A DNA stretch of 64,000 bases from Gymnogyps californianus (GCF_018139145.2 NC_059500.1:32221437-32285436), one strand, 5' to 3'; counted from the first letter of the stretch, positions 47,483 to 60,028 are shown. The notes: generated by a model from the letters alone, not told the origin. Made by a program: numbers and translations.

Positions 47483-50113
47483 CCTCTGAATAATACCTCA
47501 TTACTAAGGGAAACCATATCCCTGTGATATACGACGCTGTCTTCCTAATATGTGATATTAACCTGCTCTTGTAAATAATACCAACAAACTGAAAATCTCA
47601 GTTGCTGGGAATTGTTAATGAAACAGTGCCTGCAGACTGATTAACTCCATGAACAAACCCAAATCATGCATAATCTAAGAATTTGCCTGCTAAAAACAAC
47701 ACCATGAGATATAATTTGAGCATGAGGAACACAGCTCTGAGGGGACCCCTGATGAGTCCACTTGAAACAAATGATCTTTCGAGGCACTGTTGGGTTCTAC
47801 CTGGTTTCTAGTAGGCAGTTTTGAGCTAAAAAGAAGGGACTTCATCTAATGCAAAAATTGATCTAACAGTTCAAAATGTTGAGTTATCAAAACAACGTAC
47901 TCCTTCCGTCTCGTGTATTAAAAAATTTCTGAGAATCCAAGCCCATGTGGAATTAATCAAATTGAATGAAAGAAACCATATAAAACGCTTGGTTCAGCCC
48001 ACAAAGCTGACCAATCTTAACAGTGAGGGAAAGGGGGGAGGATGATTTTATTTTAATTTTTGGGAGAGGGCTCTTCTTTTGAAGAGGAAGGAAGCATTAA
48101 TAAACCTCAGTAAAAACAACTTCTTGACTGATGCCAGTGTGGGAACCATTGTGGGCCTTTTCCTTTGGAGAAATCAAAACTTTGTGTATGAAGTCAGGTG
48201 AACTTGTTTTCCCCAAAGTAGCTTTATACCCCTTTGCTATTCTAGGTGAATATTCTTACATACAGACAGAGCATTAGAGGGAGCTGGCACACCAGGCTGT
48301 GAATGACAAGCATCGCTGCAAACACTGCGGGACCAAAAGCAGGGCTGGTGGTGGTGTGGAAGGTCTTAGCATGGAGTGGAGGCTCTGCCATTCCTGGATG
48401 TAGCTTTCCAAATATCTGCTGCAGCAGAAGTGCTTTTTCCAGCCGGATGGCAAGTGGAAAGGAAGATTTGACATCTCCTGGCCTGTGTGCTCGAGGAATG
48501 AATAGCTGAAGAAGGAGCTACAGCTTTGCCTTTACTTGATCTGGAGAGACAACCACAAAAAACAGCTTTTGATCTTTTGGATGATTTCTTAAACAAATGC
48601 TTCAAGCCTCTGTGATCTTGCCTGTAAGTTCCTTGTCCCATTTCTTTCTCTAGGGCTTATAGGGTCCTAGAGGTGGAGGTGAAACATCCTGGAGATACTT
48701 AATGGCCCTCTTAATCTCAACAACCAGCCCCATCCTCTCCTGTCTCCAGCTGGGTCATTCTTAATCCATTCTAACCTCATCCAGATGATTTTGTTTCACA
48801 GACCCACAGTGACGAAAACACAATACTTCCACACTATTGCAGTATTTCAGCTATGGCCAGGTATCACCACCCAGCAATCACCTTGACCCTCTGACATTAC
48901 AGAATGACTGGCTCATTATGGGAGCCAGTTTGGCATCCATTGTGAGAGAGAATTTGCAAAGCAGCCTAAGGGAATTTGGCGCCCCATTCCTATTGAATTA
49001 CAATGGGATTTGGGCATTGAATTTCCTTAGTTAGTCCTTTTAAACTTCCTCTTCTTTTTAAAGTAATAAAGGTGGGGTTTTAATAAGGACTCTGTGTTGG
49101 CTTACCTTTGCTTCTTTTGAAGTTGCTGGACATTTTACCACTTACTTCAATGAGAGTATCATTCGGCCAATGCTATGCAATTTTGAAAAACTCAAGGTGG
49201 AGATTTTGAATTATTTGCTCTTAAATTTATGACCTAAAAGTTTATCCAAAGGATTAATTTAGGAAAAAAAAGAAAAAATTAAGAAGAAGAGGTGAAGGGA
49301 GGAACCAAGCACAGCGGAGAGAAGTGAACTTGATGAAATTTAATAAGTAAATTCCAAGGTGCTCTCCAAATTCAGCTTGGCTATCTCAGTCTCAAATAGC
49401 CTTGAAGGCCCTAATATTTATTTAACTATGGAAGATTTGAAGGGGTTTCCGAGATACTTTCCAGCTATGGTACACCCATATCTATACTAAAATTATTTTG
49501 ATACTAAAAAAATCAGCTTTGAAGACAGAGACCTAATTAACTTTCTTCAAGATGCTTTATCAGCTTCATCTAGGGATTTGTTAAAAACCTCTTTTAAACT
49601 ACATATATAGATTATTAGCTATTAACTTAATTATGTGGCCTTTGGTCAATTCAGAAAACCTTCTCTGAAATCAAATGTGAACCAGAGTCTACTGGCACAG
49701 TTGCATATTTGGAAATAGCTTGAACTTCTTACTAATTCTGCTTGATAATGCAGGACTTTCTTTGGCAGACTGGAAACCCTGCTTTGAAAGTAGGCAGTCA
49801 TCCCTTCTGGCCATGTTTTTACCACCATTTTGAACTGAAATTGCACAGGGGGGTGACACATGGTTAACAATGGGAGATCATTAACTTAAACATCTTCCAT
49901 TTAAGTGAAAGCATCGGTAATGCAATGGGACGGCGGAGGCCATGAGTCCTTGCTGAGGGCAGGCTCCAGGCAGTGGAATTTTCCTGGAGCCAGAACAAAG
50001 GAGCCAGGTATCAATGCAGCCCTCTAAAAAAAACATAAGGGAGAGGAAGCTCCAAGATGAGGACCCCTGAGCAGGAGGTACTCACTTGACAGGTGTTTTT
50101 TGTTTACTTGCAG

Positions 50114-50269
50114 GATCAGCCAAGGGAGAAGGAAACTGGCTGGGCTGCAGAGAACCTGCCGCACTATTCAGAGGAGGACTTGTGTGGAGGAAGGAACATC
50201 CTGAACTCCTTTCACCTAGGGCAAAAAAGGAACAAGAAGGATGATGCAACCAGGCAGACCACTGTTTGA
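50114..50269 (+). other. Weak candidate terminal coding exon
   Basis: A good splice-acceptor-like stretch (TGTTTTTTGTTTACTTGCAG, ending at 50113) is followed by an open frame of 51 codons. It starts Asp-Gln-Pro-Arg-Glu and stops at 50267. The peptide is hydrophilic and ends Arg-Gln-Thr-Thr-Val, which fits a class I PDZ-binding C-terminus. An in-frame stop lies upstream of the acceptor and there is no Met, so it would need an upstream exon that I cannot identify. A 51-codon frame next to an AG is quite likely by chance, so this is a pointer and not a call. Confidence 0.15.
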
Positions 50270-51019
50270 TTTCGTCTAAAGCTGTATTTTCCTTCTGTGA
50301 GATAAAGTGCTGGAATGGTGGTATGTAACTCCCAGAAAGGAGGTGTGTCTCATTGTCCTCAGGTATCTCTGGTTCTAAACAAGGCCATATGCTGGGAAGT
50401 CAGGATGACCAGCACTGCTCCAGGGCTCCGGGCTGGCTGGATCATGTCTCCCATTTTTATGGAGATATGACATATGGAGAGCTTCAGCATTGTGCCAAGC
50501 AAAGGGGCCAAAGGAGGTTGTTGTTGCTCAGACCACTGGAATTTTATAAGAGCAAAAGTCCAGCAATTCTATGAGCCCTAGGCAAGCAGCTTAATGAAGT
50601 ATCCAGCCCTGGAGAGTCCAACTGGGCTTCATTGATCAGTGTCTTCAATGATCAGAAAGTGAACTTGATCTCTAATATTGAAATAAACTCTCCTGCATCT
50701 ATTCAATTAATTGCTTTCTTTGGATCAGTTGTGATTAGCATCAAAATGAACTGAGGTTCATGCAGTGTCTTCCATTATATGTTTCTTCATACATTGTATT
50801 CAAAAGTTACTGCACTCAATTTTTTGAGCCCATTACCTCAGTGGACCATGGCCTTAGCTCTACCAGCAGATTGAGTTCCTGGTACTAGTAGTGTTTGGAA
50901 ACAGGACCAAAGCAGGAAATAATCTACTTTCAGTACATGTGGAAACTTCCTTTCTTGTAATGGGCAAAAGCAAGCTCAATGCACAGGGAAATGTTGTGTC
51001 CATTCCAGCAAATGTGCTC

Positions 51020-51037
51020 AAAAAAAAAAAAAAAAAA
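51020..51037 (+). repeat. A18 homopolymer
   Basis: Eighteen A follow GTGCTC. No retroelement body can be recognised upstream. Confidence 0.8.
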
Positions 51038-51774
51038 GTGGAGATAAGTATAAATTGCAGAAAGGTTCTCCAGAAGAAGTTGAGCTAAAAGGAAAAACCT
51101 TGAGATGAACACATAAAAATGTTTTAGGTGGGGGTGAAGGAAGGCAGAAGAAGGAGGTCTAATTTTACACTTTTTCCTTCCTTAATTCCATGAAGATGAG
51201 AAATATAATAACTAAAAAAACTCTTTTAAGAGATTTTAGAATTTAGGCTCAGCACTTCTCTTCAAGGCAACCCCTCTTAGTATTTAATGCTGCAAAAAGT
51301 TAGTCATGTGCAAACATATCCAGAGGAAAAAGAACTTCTTCTCACCTACTGGCTGCCCTTCAGCTAACAGAATTTTGTTTGTTAGCCTCAGATGCATGTA
51401 TTTTCATTTCCTGTTTGGACTCAGCTCCAAAAAAGAACTTGCACACAGGGAGAAACTGCAATTCAAGCAGAGAACTCTGATTTGGCACTAACGAACTCAG
51501 TTCTCTGTAGCTAGCAGTGAGGCACATATCTACTGAATGTATGATACTGCAGGTTACGCTGACAGCAGCTCTCCTCCTGCATATTGCTGACCGGAGATGT
51601 TTCTTAAATTATGGCAAAGGCTGCCATAGGACCCAAGGTCTGACACAGGCTCTCCCCTTATGGTCTCAGTTCAAGGCATTCTCCTCCATCTTCCATGTAG
51701 GTTCAATTGTCTGATGTGTCTTATTGTGGATACAAGACACTAATTCTCTCTGACTCTTCCTAATATGAGAGGTT

Positions 51775-51791
51775 AAAAAAAAAAAAAAAAA
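51775..51791 (+). repeat. A17 homopolymer
   Basis: Seventeen A follow GAGGTT. It lies about 0.7 kb from the A18 run and is likely a simple expansion. Confidence 0.8.
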
Positions 51792-52205
51792 GACAGTTTT
51801 AATAATTCCAGCTACACTGATAGTTTGGTACAAGATTCCTTACTGCGGATAGCCCAATTCAAATAGGAGGCTACCCAGATTTGCTTACAAGTGCTCTGAG
51901 AGTGGAGAGCTGCCCAGAGATGTTTAGTCCCACTTAAGCCAAGACATATTAGTAATGTATTAGATGAGTAATACCTTTGGCATATAGGTAGGAGGGTCAG
52001 CTGATATCTGTGTGTGTATAGGGCCCCTCTATTTTTTCCTTGGATGCAGTATTTATAGCCCTGGCCACCTGATTCAATATTTCAGGAAGAAAACTCTAAT
52101 GACTTCTAAGATCTTCTGCCACCATCTTGCTCCTCTCAGTGAATTCACAACGGGTTAATGGGGTCACAGCTTCACTCCCTTGTACTTTACTTCCCCTCCA
52201 GTCTA

Positions 52206-52236
52206 TTTATTGTCTGTCCTGTTTATTGTCTGTCTG
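52206..52236 (+). repeat. 16-bp tandem duplication
   Basis: TTTATTGTCTGTC begins at 52206 and again at 52222, with near-identical spacing bases. Two units only. Confidence 0.65.
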
Positions 52237-52334
52237 TTGCTGCAAAATATTTGCGTGCAGGCAGCTATAGGTCCTCCTCAGTGCCCAGCACAGAGACACT
52301 CTGTTCCTAACTAGTGTTCCTAGGCTCTTCTCCG

Positions 52335-52342
52335 ATGCAAAT
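52335..52342 (+). promoter_or_regulatory. Octamer motif ATGCAAAT
   Basis: Perfect POU-domain octamer. It is one of four same-strand copies seen between 52.3 and 62.5 kb. A single site has little meaning alone. Confidence 0.3.
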
Positions 52343-52435
52343 AATGCTGAGTAGATGTCATATCAGGTATCTTTTGCATAAACTTTTCCTTCCAGAACTC
52401 TCCTATGAGTTACTTTGCTCATTCTTATCTTTGCA

Positions 52436-52805
52436 GAGTCTTAGGATGAGAGGGCTAAGGAGGGACCTTATTGCAGTCTTCAGCCCTTCAGGAAGCATAT
52501 AGAGAGGATAGAGCCAGACTTTTCTTGGGGTTGCACAGCAATAGGGTGAGAGGCATTGGATGCAAACTGCAGCAAGCTAAATTATGGTTACATATTAAGA
52601 AAAAAAAAAATAATCACAGTGTGGGTAGTCAAACACTGGAACAGAGGACCAGAGTTGTTATGGGACCTCTACCCTTGATGTTAAAAATTCAACTGATCAA
52701 GACCTGGAGCAAACTGACCTAACTGACCGTGGTCTGAGTAGGATGCTGAACCACCAGGTGACCTCCAGAGGTCTCTTCCAACGCAAATTATTCTATCATT
52801 CTATG
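52436..52805 (+). mobile_element. CR1 LINE 3' end (5'-truncated)
   Basis: The sequence starts in the block GAGGGCTAAGGAGGGACCTTATTGCAG. It continues through ACTGGAACAGAGGACCAGAG, a GTTGTTATGGGACCTC-like block and GATGCTGAACCACCAGGTGA, then CCTCCAGAGGTCTCTTCCAA. It finishes ATTCTATCATTCTATG at 52790-52805. This is the order of the extreme 3' part of avian CR1 non-LTR retrotransposons, including the end of ORF2 and the short 3' UTR with its eight-base tail repeat. The copy is truncated, carries stops and an internal A11 run, and is clearly old. It cannot encode a working reverse transcriptase. Confidence 0.9.
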
Positions 52806-53493
52806 TCTACTTATTATCTTACATATTTAGGCTGTTAGGGTTTTATAGAACGTAACGATATTAAAAATTTGACAACAGACTGCACAAATGAATAAATAAA
52901 CAGCCTTTTCTCCTATCTTGGCATTAATGAAGTTTTCTCTAAGGCTGAATGATGCTAATTCCATTTTATAAAAAATGCGGGCTGATAAAGAGTAAGTGTG
53001 GCTTTTCCACCAACATACTTAAGAAAGATCTTCTGCAGTTTCATTTTTTTCCAATTAGAAATGCAGAACCATTAACTCTTTTTATCTTGATTGGCATCAC
53101 GTTTCATAATGGGACACTATGAAACCAGTCCAACCATTAAAATCAAAGGGAGCCCTTTTTCTTGACATCTGTGGTTTGCAAATCAAATCTTGTTAGATGT
53201 TGTTTCTCAGTGGCCGTTGGGCATTTTTGGGGTTTTTTGCTTGGCTTTTTTAAAATACATACAGAGTGGAAACGGCCATAGTAAATTACTGCTTTTTCCA
53301 TAATTTTCCATGCACCCTTCTTTCAGTGGGAAATGGTAGCAAAAGTGAAAGATTGCCCTTGAAATGATGGGGAGGGGCAGGATTTTAAAGACCCCAAACA
53401 TGCGTTTGCTATCTTAACTTCCCCTTTATGCTGTTGGAGATGTTGCTCTCTCTGGTTAATCTTAGTATAACCTGTACTTCAAAGATATGAAAT

Positions 53494-53508
53494 ATGCTAA
53501 TTAATTAA
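53494..53508 (+). promoter_or_regulatory. Octamer-like and TAATTAATTAA homeodomain sites
   Basis: ATGCTAAT (one change from the octamer) overlaps TAATTAATTAA, a tandem homeodomain core. Such composite AT-rich motifs are frequent in developmental enhancers and also in plain AT-rich DNA. Confidence 0.25.
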
Positions 53509-53800
53509 CTTTTGCTTTAATTCTTGAAATAGAAACTGAGCCAGCATTGTCTTTGAAAGTGATTCTCCCTGTATTTACAATGACAAAACACTGTGATGTT
53601 TTTGGATCTTCACGGTGAAACTAATATGATAATGTTGCTAGGTAAGTTTTCCAAAACTTGTTATAAATTGTGGCATAATAAACCCTCAGCTTGCATACAT
53701 TGCGAAATTGTTTGGATGTAACAAATGGTGATATTCATGTTGCTTTCCTTGTCTCTAATGGGGAAGAATCAGGACATTATGGTTGTTGAAGGTCTTGATA

Positions 53801-53850
53801 AAGCCCACTGAAATCAGAGGAAGGACATTTACTGACCTCAGGGCTGCATA
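53801..53850. repeat. Decayed palindromic amniote repeat
   Basis: AAGCCCACTGAAATCAGAGG, AAGGACATTTACTGACCTCA, GGGCTGCATA matches the AGCCCATTGAAATCAATGGAAAGGCTCCCATTGACTTCAATGGGCTTTG pattern with many changes. Confidence 0.45.
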
Positions 53851-54458
53851 AGTAAGAAGAAACAATCCTAATTTTGAATTTCTAATCTTTCTGTTTAATT
53901 TTTTTTTAAATCCAGTTGTTCTTACAAGTTAATATGAACTCAAACTATTCATATGTTCCTTCAGTATCAAATCTTTGTTTTTTCCCTTCTCTTTGAATAG
54001 AAGAACAGACAACTTTATAAAAAAATAATGCACATAATTTATGGCATTCCATCAGCTGAACAGAGAGGTTAACTCTCATAAATTGCATGAAGCTGACTGC
54101 CTGGTTCCCCAAGATATCTTCTTTTTTTAATTTGATAGAAACCATGCGAAATGAAACTAGATCCCCCCCAACAATTCTGTGGGAACCCAGCACTCCAGCC
54201 GTAGAGAGACTGTAGGAGAAGAATAAGCAGCCTATAGCCCCAGTCAGACCAAACCAATAGACAAATCCCTAGAGGACAGCTTTTTCATTCAGGCAAGCTT
54301 GAGGAAGGGAATATTTATACAAAAGCCAATTTACTTTGCTGGTAGCTGTTTTGTTTATTAATACCACTGAAGACACAAGTGCTTCATTTCTCCCAGCCCA
54401 GGTTTCTTTTCAGCCTGACCTTCAGTCACATGACTTGAATAGTATAATGTTGCAATGT

Positions 54459-54472
54459 GTTACCATGGAAAT
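54459..54472 (+). promoter_or_regulatory. RFX X-box-like motif
   Basis: GTTACCATGGAAAT differs at two positions from the perfect palindrome GTTACCATGGTAAC and fits the RFX half-sites (GTTACC and a GGAAAT arm). It sits in non-repetitive AT-rich DNA, 188 bp before an octamer. Binding is inferred from motif resemblance only. Confidence 0.35.
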
Positions 54473-54659
54473 GATAGTGATGATGGCATGTGTTCAGCAT
54501 AGCCAAATTTGAACCTAATGAAAGCAGATGTGACTTTGAGCTTTCATCCCTAAAGAGCAGACCTGGTTATATTGTCATGTCTTTTCTTAGGAATCATGGA
54601 GAAAGCTCTTAAACACAACTCTCTATGATTGTATTAACTGCGAACACCAATACGAATGT

Positions 54660-54667
54660 ATGCAAAT
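54660..54667 (+). promoter_or_regulatory. Octamer motif ATGCAAAT
   Basis: Perfect octamer inside TATGCAAATGAT. The identical 12-mer recurs at about 60194. Confidence 0.3.
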
Positions 54668-57532
54668 GATTTCTACTTGCTGTAAACATCTTCTTATGAA
54701 ATCAAGCACACCCACATCAGGAGAGCTGTGAAAAAGGACAAGCCATGAGGAAAACAAGAACTCTTAGCCATCTGCAGTTCCCATTGCTGATGTGCATTAT
54801 CTTCTCTAAATATAAGCAGATTCCTGTACGTCATTGTGTGTTATCAGTTTTGGTCTCTACACTTTCCTAAGAAAATAACTACTTCCAGTTGCTGCAGGCC
54901 AGTATGACATGCTATGCAAAGCTGCATAGCACCATGAATAAATTATGGCTGTCACCAACTTCTCCGTTTAAAAAAGACTGTTACAAAAATAAATTAGCAC
55001 TGCCCTTGAGCACTGCTAAGAGTAAACATCTCACACATGACTGTGCTAACTAAAAGAATAAGACCTCCATTTCATCACAGTGAAGCCTACACAAGCAATG
55101 CATTCTCCATGTGAGAGAACAGCCACTGTGCTAACCAACTATAGAGAAAGAAGAGGTCCTGATGCAAGAAAGGAGCATTCAAACCATTTTAGAGCCAGTT
55201 CCAGCTCTGTTAACTTGGAGCAGGATCAAGAACTCAGCTGGATCTCGATCAGGAGAGAAGTCTAAGGCTCCTTCGTAACTACTCTGGATAATGCCTTCTC
55301 TGTAGCTTCTTGCGGAGAGACTGAACCTCCAAAACTCCCCCTGCCCCTAGTGTGTTGTCAGATGGGGATGCCTGAAATGAAGTAGCTGTGAATCTCACCC
55401 ATCACTATGTGTGAATTGTCTTATATTGCAAGTATTGTGGCTTTATCTCTAAGTTTGTAAAAAAAAAAGACCAACTTTGGCTTCAGGAACAGTCCTTGAA
55501 AAAATTACATACAAACATTGACATATGTAACTGCATATTGAGATAGAATAAGTCATCCTACCTTTGTGTGTGGAGTCCTCCTGTCTGCACCTTTTCTTCC
55601 TCCCTGAGGTTTCCAAAAGTCCTAATTCTAAGCCAGAAGTTCAGATGAAAATGTTCATTGCTGTATCTGTGAGAACTTTCTACTGGAACTCCCCAATGGA
55701 CTTTCCAGCAGTGGACAGCCACCATCCAGAGACTGTTTGAGAAGCTGGTTTAATCCTCTTGGTATCACAACATTGGATCAAAACTAATTAGGGCAAACCT
55801 GGAACTTCCTCATCAAAAACTAAGGTGCAAATCCTCTATACATGTTTCTAAACATAAAAAAGAGACAAGGTAAAAGAGGGGAGGAGGAGTACCATATTAT
55901 TTTCTTCTCCCCTTAATCCATATGTGCGTTATGTGGCAAACGACGTGCCTTTTAAAGTGTTACAGCTTGCTCAAAAGGCAGCTGAAGCCCATGTTGTCCT
56001 TTCAGGCATCTGCTGCTGCTTCTCCTATTCTCCTTGTAGCTCTTTTCTCCTTTCTTAAGAAATTAATCATAAGCTTAAACCAACTCCTATTTCCAGACTC
56101 TAAACTTAAACTTCAAAGCGGCTCGACTCAGCAGCAAGGGAGGGTAGATAACCTGCACTTTCCCTTGGAAGACTTGCTCCTCACACTCCACTACCCCATT
56201 CTCACAGCTCTGCATCTCCTGGGGAGAGGCCCCTCTAATGCTGCTGGTAGTCCTTTAGGAGAGCAGACTTCACGGTGCCCCTGTTGACCATCCGGAAGGG
56301 AAGAGAAGTGCCAACACGAGCCAGCATCCCTATCTGCAGCTCTCAGCTTGGCCATGAAGCTCTCACCATCCTCAGGTGGGATGGCACAGCACAGCGTGGT
56401 GCTTGGGCAGCAAGCTGTCAGAGCATGCTCCTGGATGGAGCACCAAAGACAGAAGGCAGGACCTGTAAAGAGGTTGCATTTCAGCACGCTGTGGGGCTTG
56501 CCACCACCCTTCCTTAGTGCTGGCCAAACCCAACACAACTACGCATTCCCTGTGCACTTAATATTACACCGGTCAGGTGGATTATCCCATACAGTTCAGG
56601 GCGATAGTGCTCTTTGCCTGGTTTTGACATCCCAGTGCCATGGTGAGCACTGAAGTATGATGAGTGATGACTGTAGTTAGCAGCCATAGGACTGCAGCAG
56701 GCCGGGCATATCACCAGCTACAGCTGAAACGTTAGCTGAAAGCTGGGTGAAAGGAATCTCTTTAACAGGTGTGCTAGGAGTCTGGCACAGAGACTTGGGC
56801 TGGGGCCAGTACCACTGAATGTCTGCTGTGTTGATTCGCTGGCTGGCTAGAGTTACAGCAGGGTGGAGGGAACCTAACGCAAATGCCTCTTCATCTGCAG
56901 CAGCTTCTCTCTTGCTAGAAAATTCCCTTAGTGTTCCTGAGTCATCTACTGCCCAGGAGCTGCAGCCTTCTTTTTCTCTTGGTTTTCTTTTTTCTTCCAA
57001 GAACCCATGCAGCTGTCTTTTGCCAGGGGTTGTTCCTCTGCAGTCCCAGTTTAAAACTAGAAAACACAGAGCAGCCAGGAGCAACAGTCCTGAGATTTGG
57101 CTGGCTCAGTGCAGCCATCAAAATATTCCAGATTTGACTTTGACTAGTAATGGTGGGCAGATCAATGTCTGTTTCTTGGTGAGATAACCTCAGACTAAGG
57201 ATTTAAGCAGCAGACTCATCTCTCCTGTGCAGTTACTCTCAGGATTGCCAGAACTACCTTAATCCTAGCAAGGAAATTACTCCGATTTCTAGACTGTCAT
57301 TTCAAAGCTGCCAAGTCAACCTTCTCACCACACAACTAACAGATAACAATTGGAAGAGATCTAAACACGTTAGGCTTGATGGGTTGGGACAGTTTTAGAT
57401 AGCAAGCTGAGTAAGAGCTTTCCGAGCCAAAGCAGTATCCTCTGCATCCTCATGACTTCAGCCACATGTCAGCCAGCCCTAATGCGTGAATATGTCTGAC
57501 TGTGAGCCAGAAGGCTTCCTGATGTCCCGTTG

Positions 57533-57570
57533 ACCTCACTGGGAGTTTTGGGTGTGCACGAACAGGTGAC
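57533..57570. repeat. Decayed palindromic amniote repeat fragment
   Basis: GTCCCGTTGACCTCACTGGG followed by AGTTTTGGGTGTGCACG resembles the CCCATTGACTTCAATGGGAGTTTTGGGTGTGCA block found in these repeats. It is probably one element with the block at 57655. Confidence 0.45.
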
Positions 57571-57654
57571 AAAAGAACTGGGGAATCTTTCTTTGATCTG
57601 GAGTTTTCAAACATGCCATTACCAATTATTAAATAAAAGCTTGACTTCGTATGC

Positions 57655-57700
57655 CTGAGATCAATAGGGGCTTTGCTTCTGATCTCAGTGGGCTTTTTGG
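57655..57700. repeat. Decayed palindromic amniote repeat fragment
   Basis: TGAGATCAATAGGGGCTTTG, CTTCTGATCTCAGTGGGCTT, TTTGG continues the same pattern (GAAGTCAATGGG...TTTGACTTCAGTGGGCTTTGG), about 85 bp after the block at 57533. Confidence 0.4.
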
Positions 57701-59061
57701 AAGAGCGTTCAATAATTTCTGTGCTCCTGTCCACCAATTACAACTACAGCAGAAACATTTTACCAAGTGCTAGCACTACATTGGGCAAATAAAGAGAGAA
57801 GTTACAAAAGCATGGGTTTGCTGTACAAATGGCCTGGTTGCCTCCAGAAAGAAGCCCTGAAATGGGAAACAGCAAGTACCCCAGTCTGCACACATTTAGC
57901 TGAGTGTGGCTGGCCATGGTGTGATATATTCAGTCCACTGAAAATCTTTGCAGGACGAGAGCCATAATCACTTCACCTCTATGTGCTCTTACTCTCATTC
58001 TTACTATCCTGCTTCTTGACTGATGTCCCAGAATGATGAAGGGTAGCAGAATCTGTCCAAGAATTGTTCAAATGAAAGAATTTTTCAGCACCTGAAAACA
58101 AGAACAAACTGAACCAGAAACATAGATTATACAGGTAAATGTTCCTAAATGAGCCTCATTCCTTAATTCTTCAAAACAGCAAGCATGCAATCAGGTCAGG
58201 GAAAATTGCTAACCTGAAACAATAATTATGATTTGCCTTTTGTGATATAGCAATTAATTAGCATATGACTAGTGAACATTAGGCTTATACAAGATTGCAA
58301 ATCTGTAGTCCCAACCCCAGTTGGAGGCTCTCTTAGACTATACTGCTGACATAAGTCTTAATAAGTAGATTGGTAATCTTTGTTATGGGCTTCTTTCCTG
58401 TTCAGAGGGTAAGAAACATCCCATTCCTCTAGGTCTGAAGCAGGATTAATTGATTGGTCTCATATGAACCTGAAAGCCATTAAGAGCATGAAGGATGAAA
58501 AGCAATTCAAACTGCTTTATTACCGTTTTCTAGTAAAGTACCAGTTTAGACTCTGGACCTACTGTGAAGCAGCAGGTTTCCAGATATTGACTGTGCTGGC
58601 ATGTGCTTCTGGAAAAGAGGAAACGACTGATTCCTAAAAGCAGAAACATCTGCTCAAGTGATGAACACGCTTTCTGGCTGAGGCCAAACAGCAGGATTGC
58701 TAAAGAAGTCCATGTACTGCCAGCCCCATTGGCCAGTCACAGCAAAATGGTGGTGAACAGTGAACCACACTAGCTCCTCCTTCACCCTCAACACACCTTT
58801 AGATAAAAATTAGTTTTATGGGGCTCACCGTAGTCCTTACTCTGCTGGCCTTTACAAGTAAGGCAAGGAGAGTCTTTTTTTCCCCCTGGTATGAGTGGAG
58901 GAGCAGAGCTGTTTGTGCAGGAGACTCGTGAACTTCAGAGAGGCAAAACTGGCCTAGTTGCCAATCTGGGCACCACACTAGGAGAGCTCACATCTTTGTT
59001 TATGGTGGTTCTCTTATACCACGTTTTCATTTTTTGGGCTGTTTGATCCAGTTGTTTCCCC

Positions 59062-59138
59062 ATTTAAACCAGTATGAGTAAACTCTACCGAAGTCTCACT
59101 GACAGGGTAGTGATACAAGTAGAAGAGAATTTGGCCCA
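59062..59138. repeat. Decayed palindromic amniote repeat, CACCAGTGTAAAT type
   Basis: ATTTAAACCAGTATGAGTAA, CTCTACCGAAGTCTCACTGA, CAGGGTAGTGATACAAGTAG and AAGAGAATTTGGCCCA follow the order ATTTACACCAGTGTAAAT, GGAGTAACTCCACTGAAGTC, ...GTGTAACTGAGA and ...GAATTTGGCCC. This is one of the better-preserved members of this repeat group here. The end AGAATTTGGCCC is characteristic. Confidence 0.5.
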
Positions 59139-59933
59139 GTGAATACAATACTGATGTTAGAACTCCATTTAGCATGCTTTCTTTGTCTGTCTAGAGTTCA
59201 GTTTAATTGTCAGAATGATGAAAGTAAGTAAGGGGAAGTGACCATTCCTATTCTGGAACACAGCTTTGCTCGAAGCAGCAGAGCTGCAAAAATCCAGGTA
59301 TAAATATCAAGATACTTTTAGTAGTTTAGCACCACCGGCAAGTGAATATGATTGAGAAACCTGACTACCATAGGGATATCAGTCTGAGGATCTTAGCAGG
59401 AAAACTCTCCCCATCTTTTGTCCTGAATTAGGAGAGTGGGCTTTTTCATCTGTGTCAGAAGGCAAACTTACTTAAAATCAAAAGAATGACAGCAAAGTCT
59501 GAAGAAAAGGAAGCAGACAGTAAAATTCAACCCTGTGTCAATGAACAGTGTGTGTAGACTTATATTCTACAAAAGCAGAGCACGAGTTGAATTTTGACCT
59601 GTGATTAGCTTTCCTGTTGAAGTCATCAGTTACTGACCATAAGCATTTGCTAAAGTCCTTGCAGAATGAGGGTTATAGGATTGAATACAGCCCAGAGAGA
59701 AGAAAAGTGCACAACCAGCCTATGGGGCATGTTTTGCAGTTCCTAGTACACCTTCTGTTACAATTATTTACCCTTGTTCTCCGCTTCACAGCATTATGTG
59801 GACATTTCCTGCTTCAGAACTAATACTGCAGTCTTTGATCCTGCAGTGAGTCCTGAAAATGAGACCTACAGTAAGGGGCTCTTTCTTCGTCTTCTTACTT
59901 CCAGCACTCATGAAACCTTTTCTCCATCCACAC

Positions 59934-60028
59934 TTCAGCAATGCACTCAAGCACGTGCTTAACATTAAGGTCATGCAGGACTTATGTATGTGATTAAAAT
60001 TAAGCATGCATTTAAATGCTGTGTGGAA
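59934..60028. repeat. Decayed hairpin repeat, GCACGTGCTTAA type
   Basis: The left arm 59934-59968 (TTCAGCAATGCACTCAAGCA, CGTGCTTAACATTAA) and the right arm 59994-60028 pair at about 23 of 35 positions. This is the hairpin layout of the amniote repeat in which TTCAGCAAAGCACTTAAGCA opens and its complement closes. It is one of the clearest copies. A non-autonomous DNA transposon origin is an inference. Confidence 0.5.

Larger units (their letters stand above)
40814..52435. other. Gene-free stretch
   Basis: There is no supported gene in about 11.6 kb. The segment 42074-42520 is locally GC-rich, with long frames on both strands (136 and 111 codons) that overlap each other and match nothing I know. 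The stretch 46100-46240 is very AT-rich. The stretch 47100-48010 and the region around 49380-49640 are AT-rich unique DNA. A weak terminal-exon candidate at 50114 and several homopolymers are listed separately. Confidence 0.6.

Noticed and set aside
51020..51791. A18 and A17 runs as tails of retroposed genes
   Set aside because: No upstream transcript-like sequence or flanking target duplication could be seen, so they are called simple repeats.
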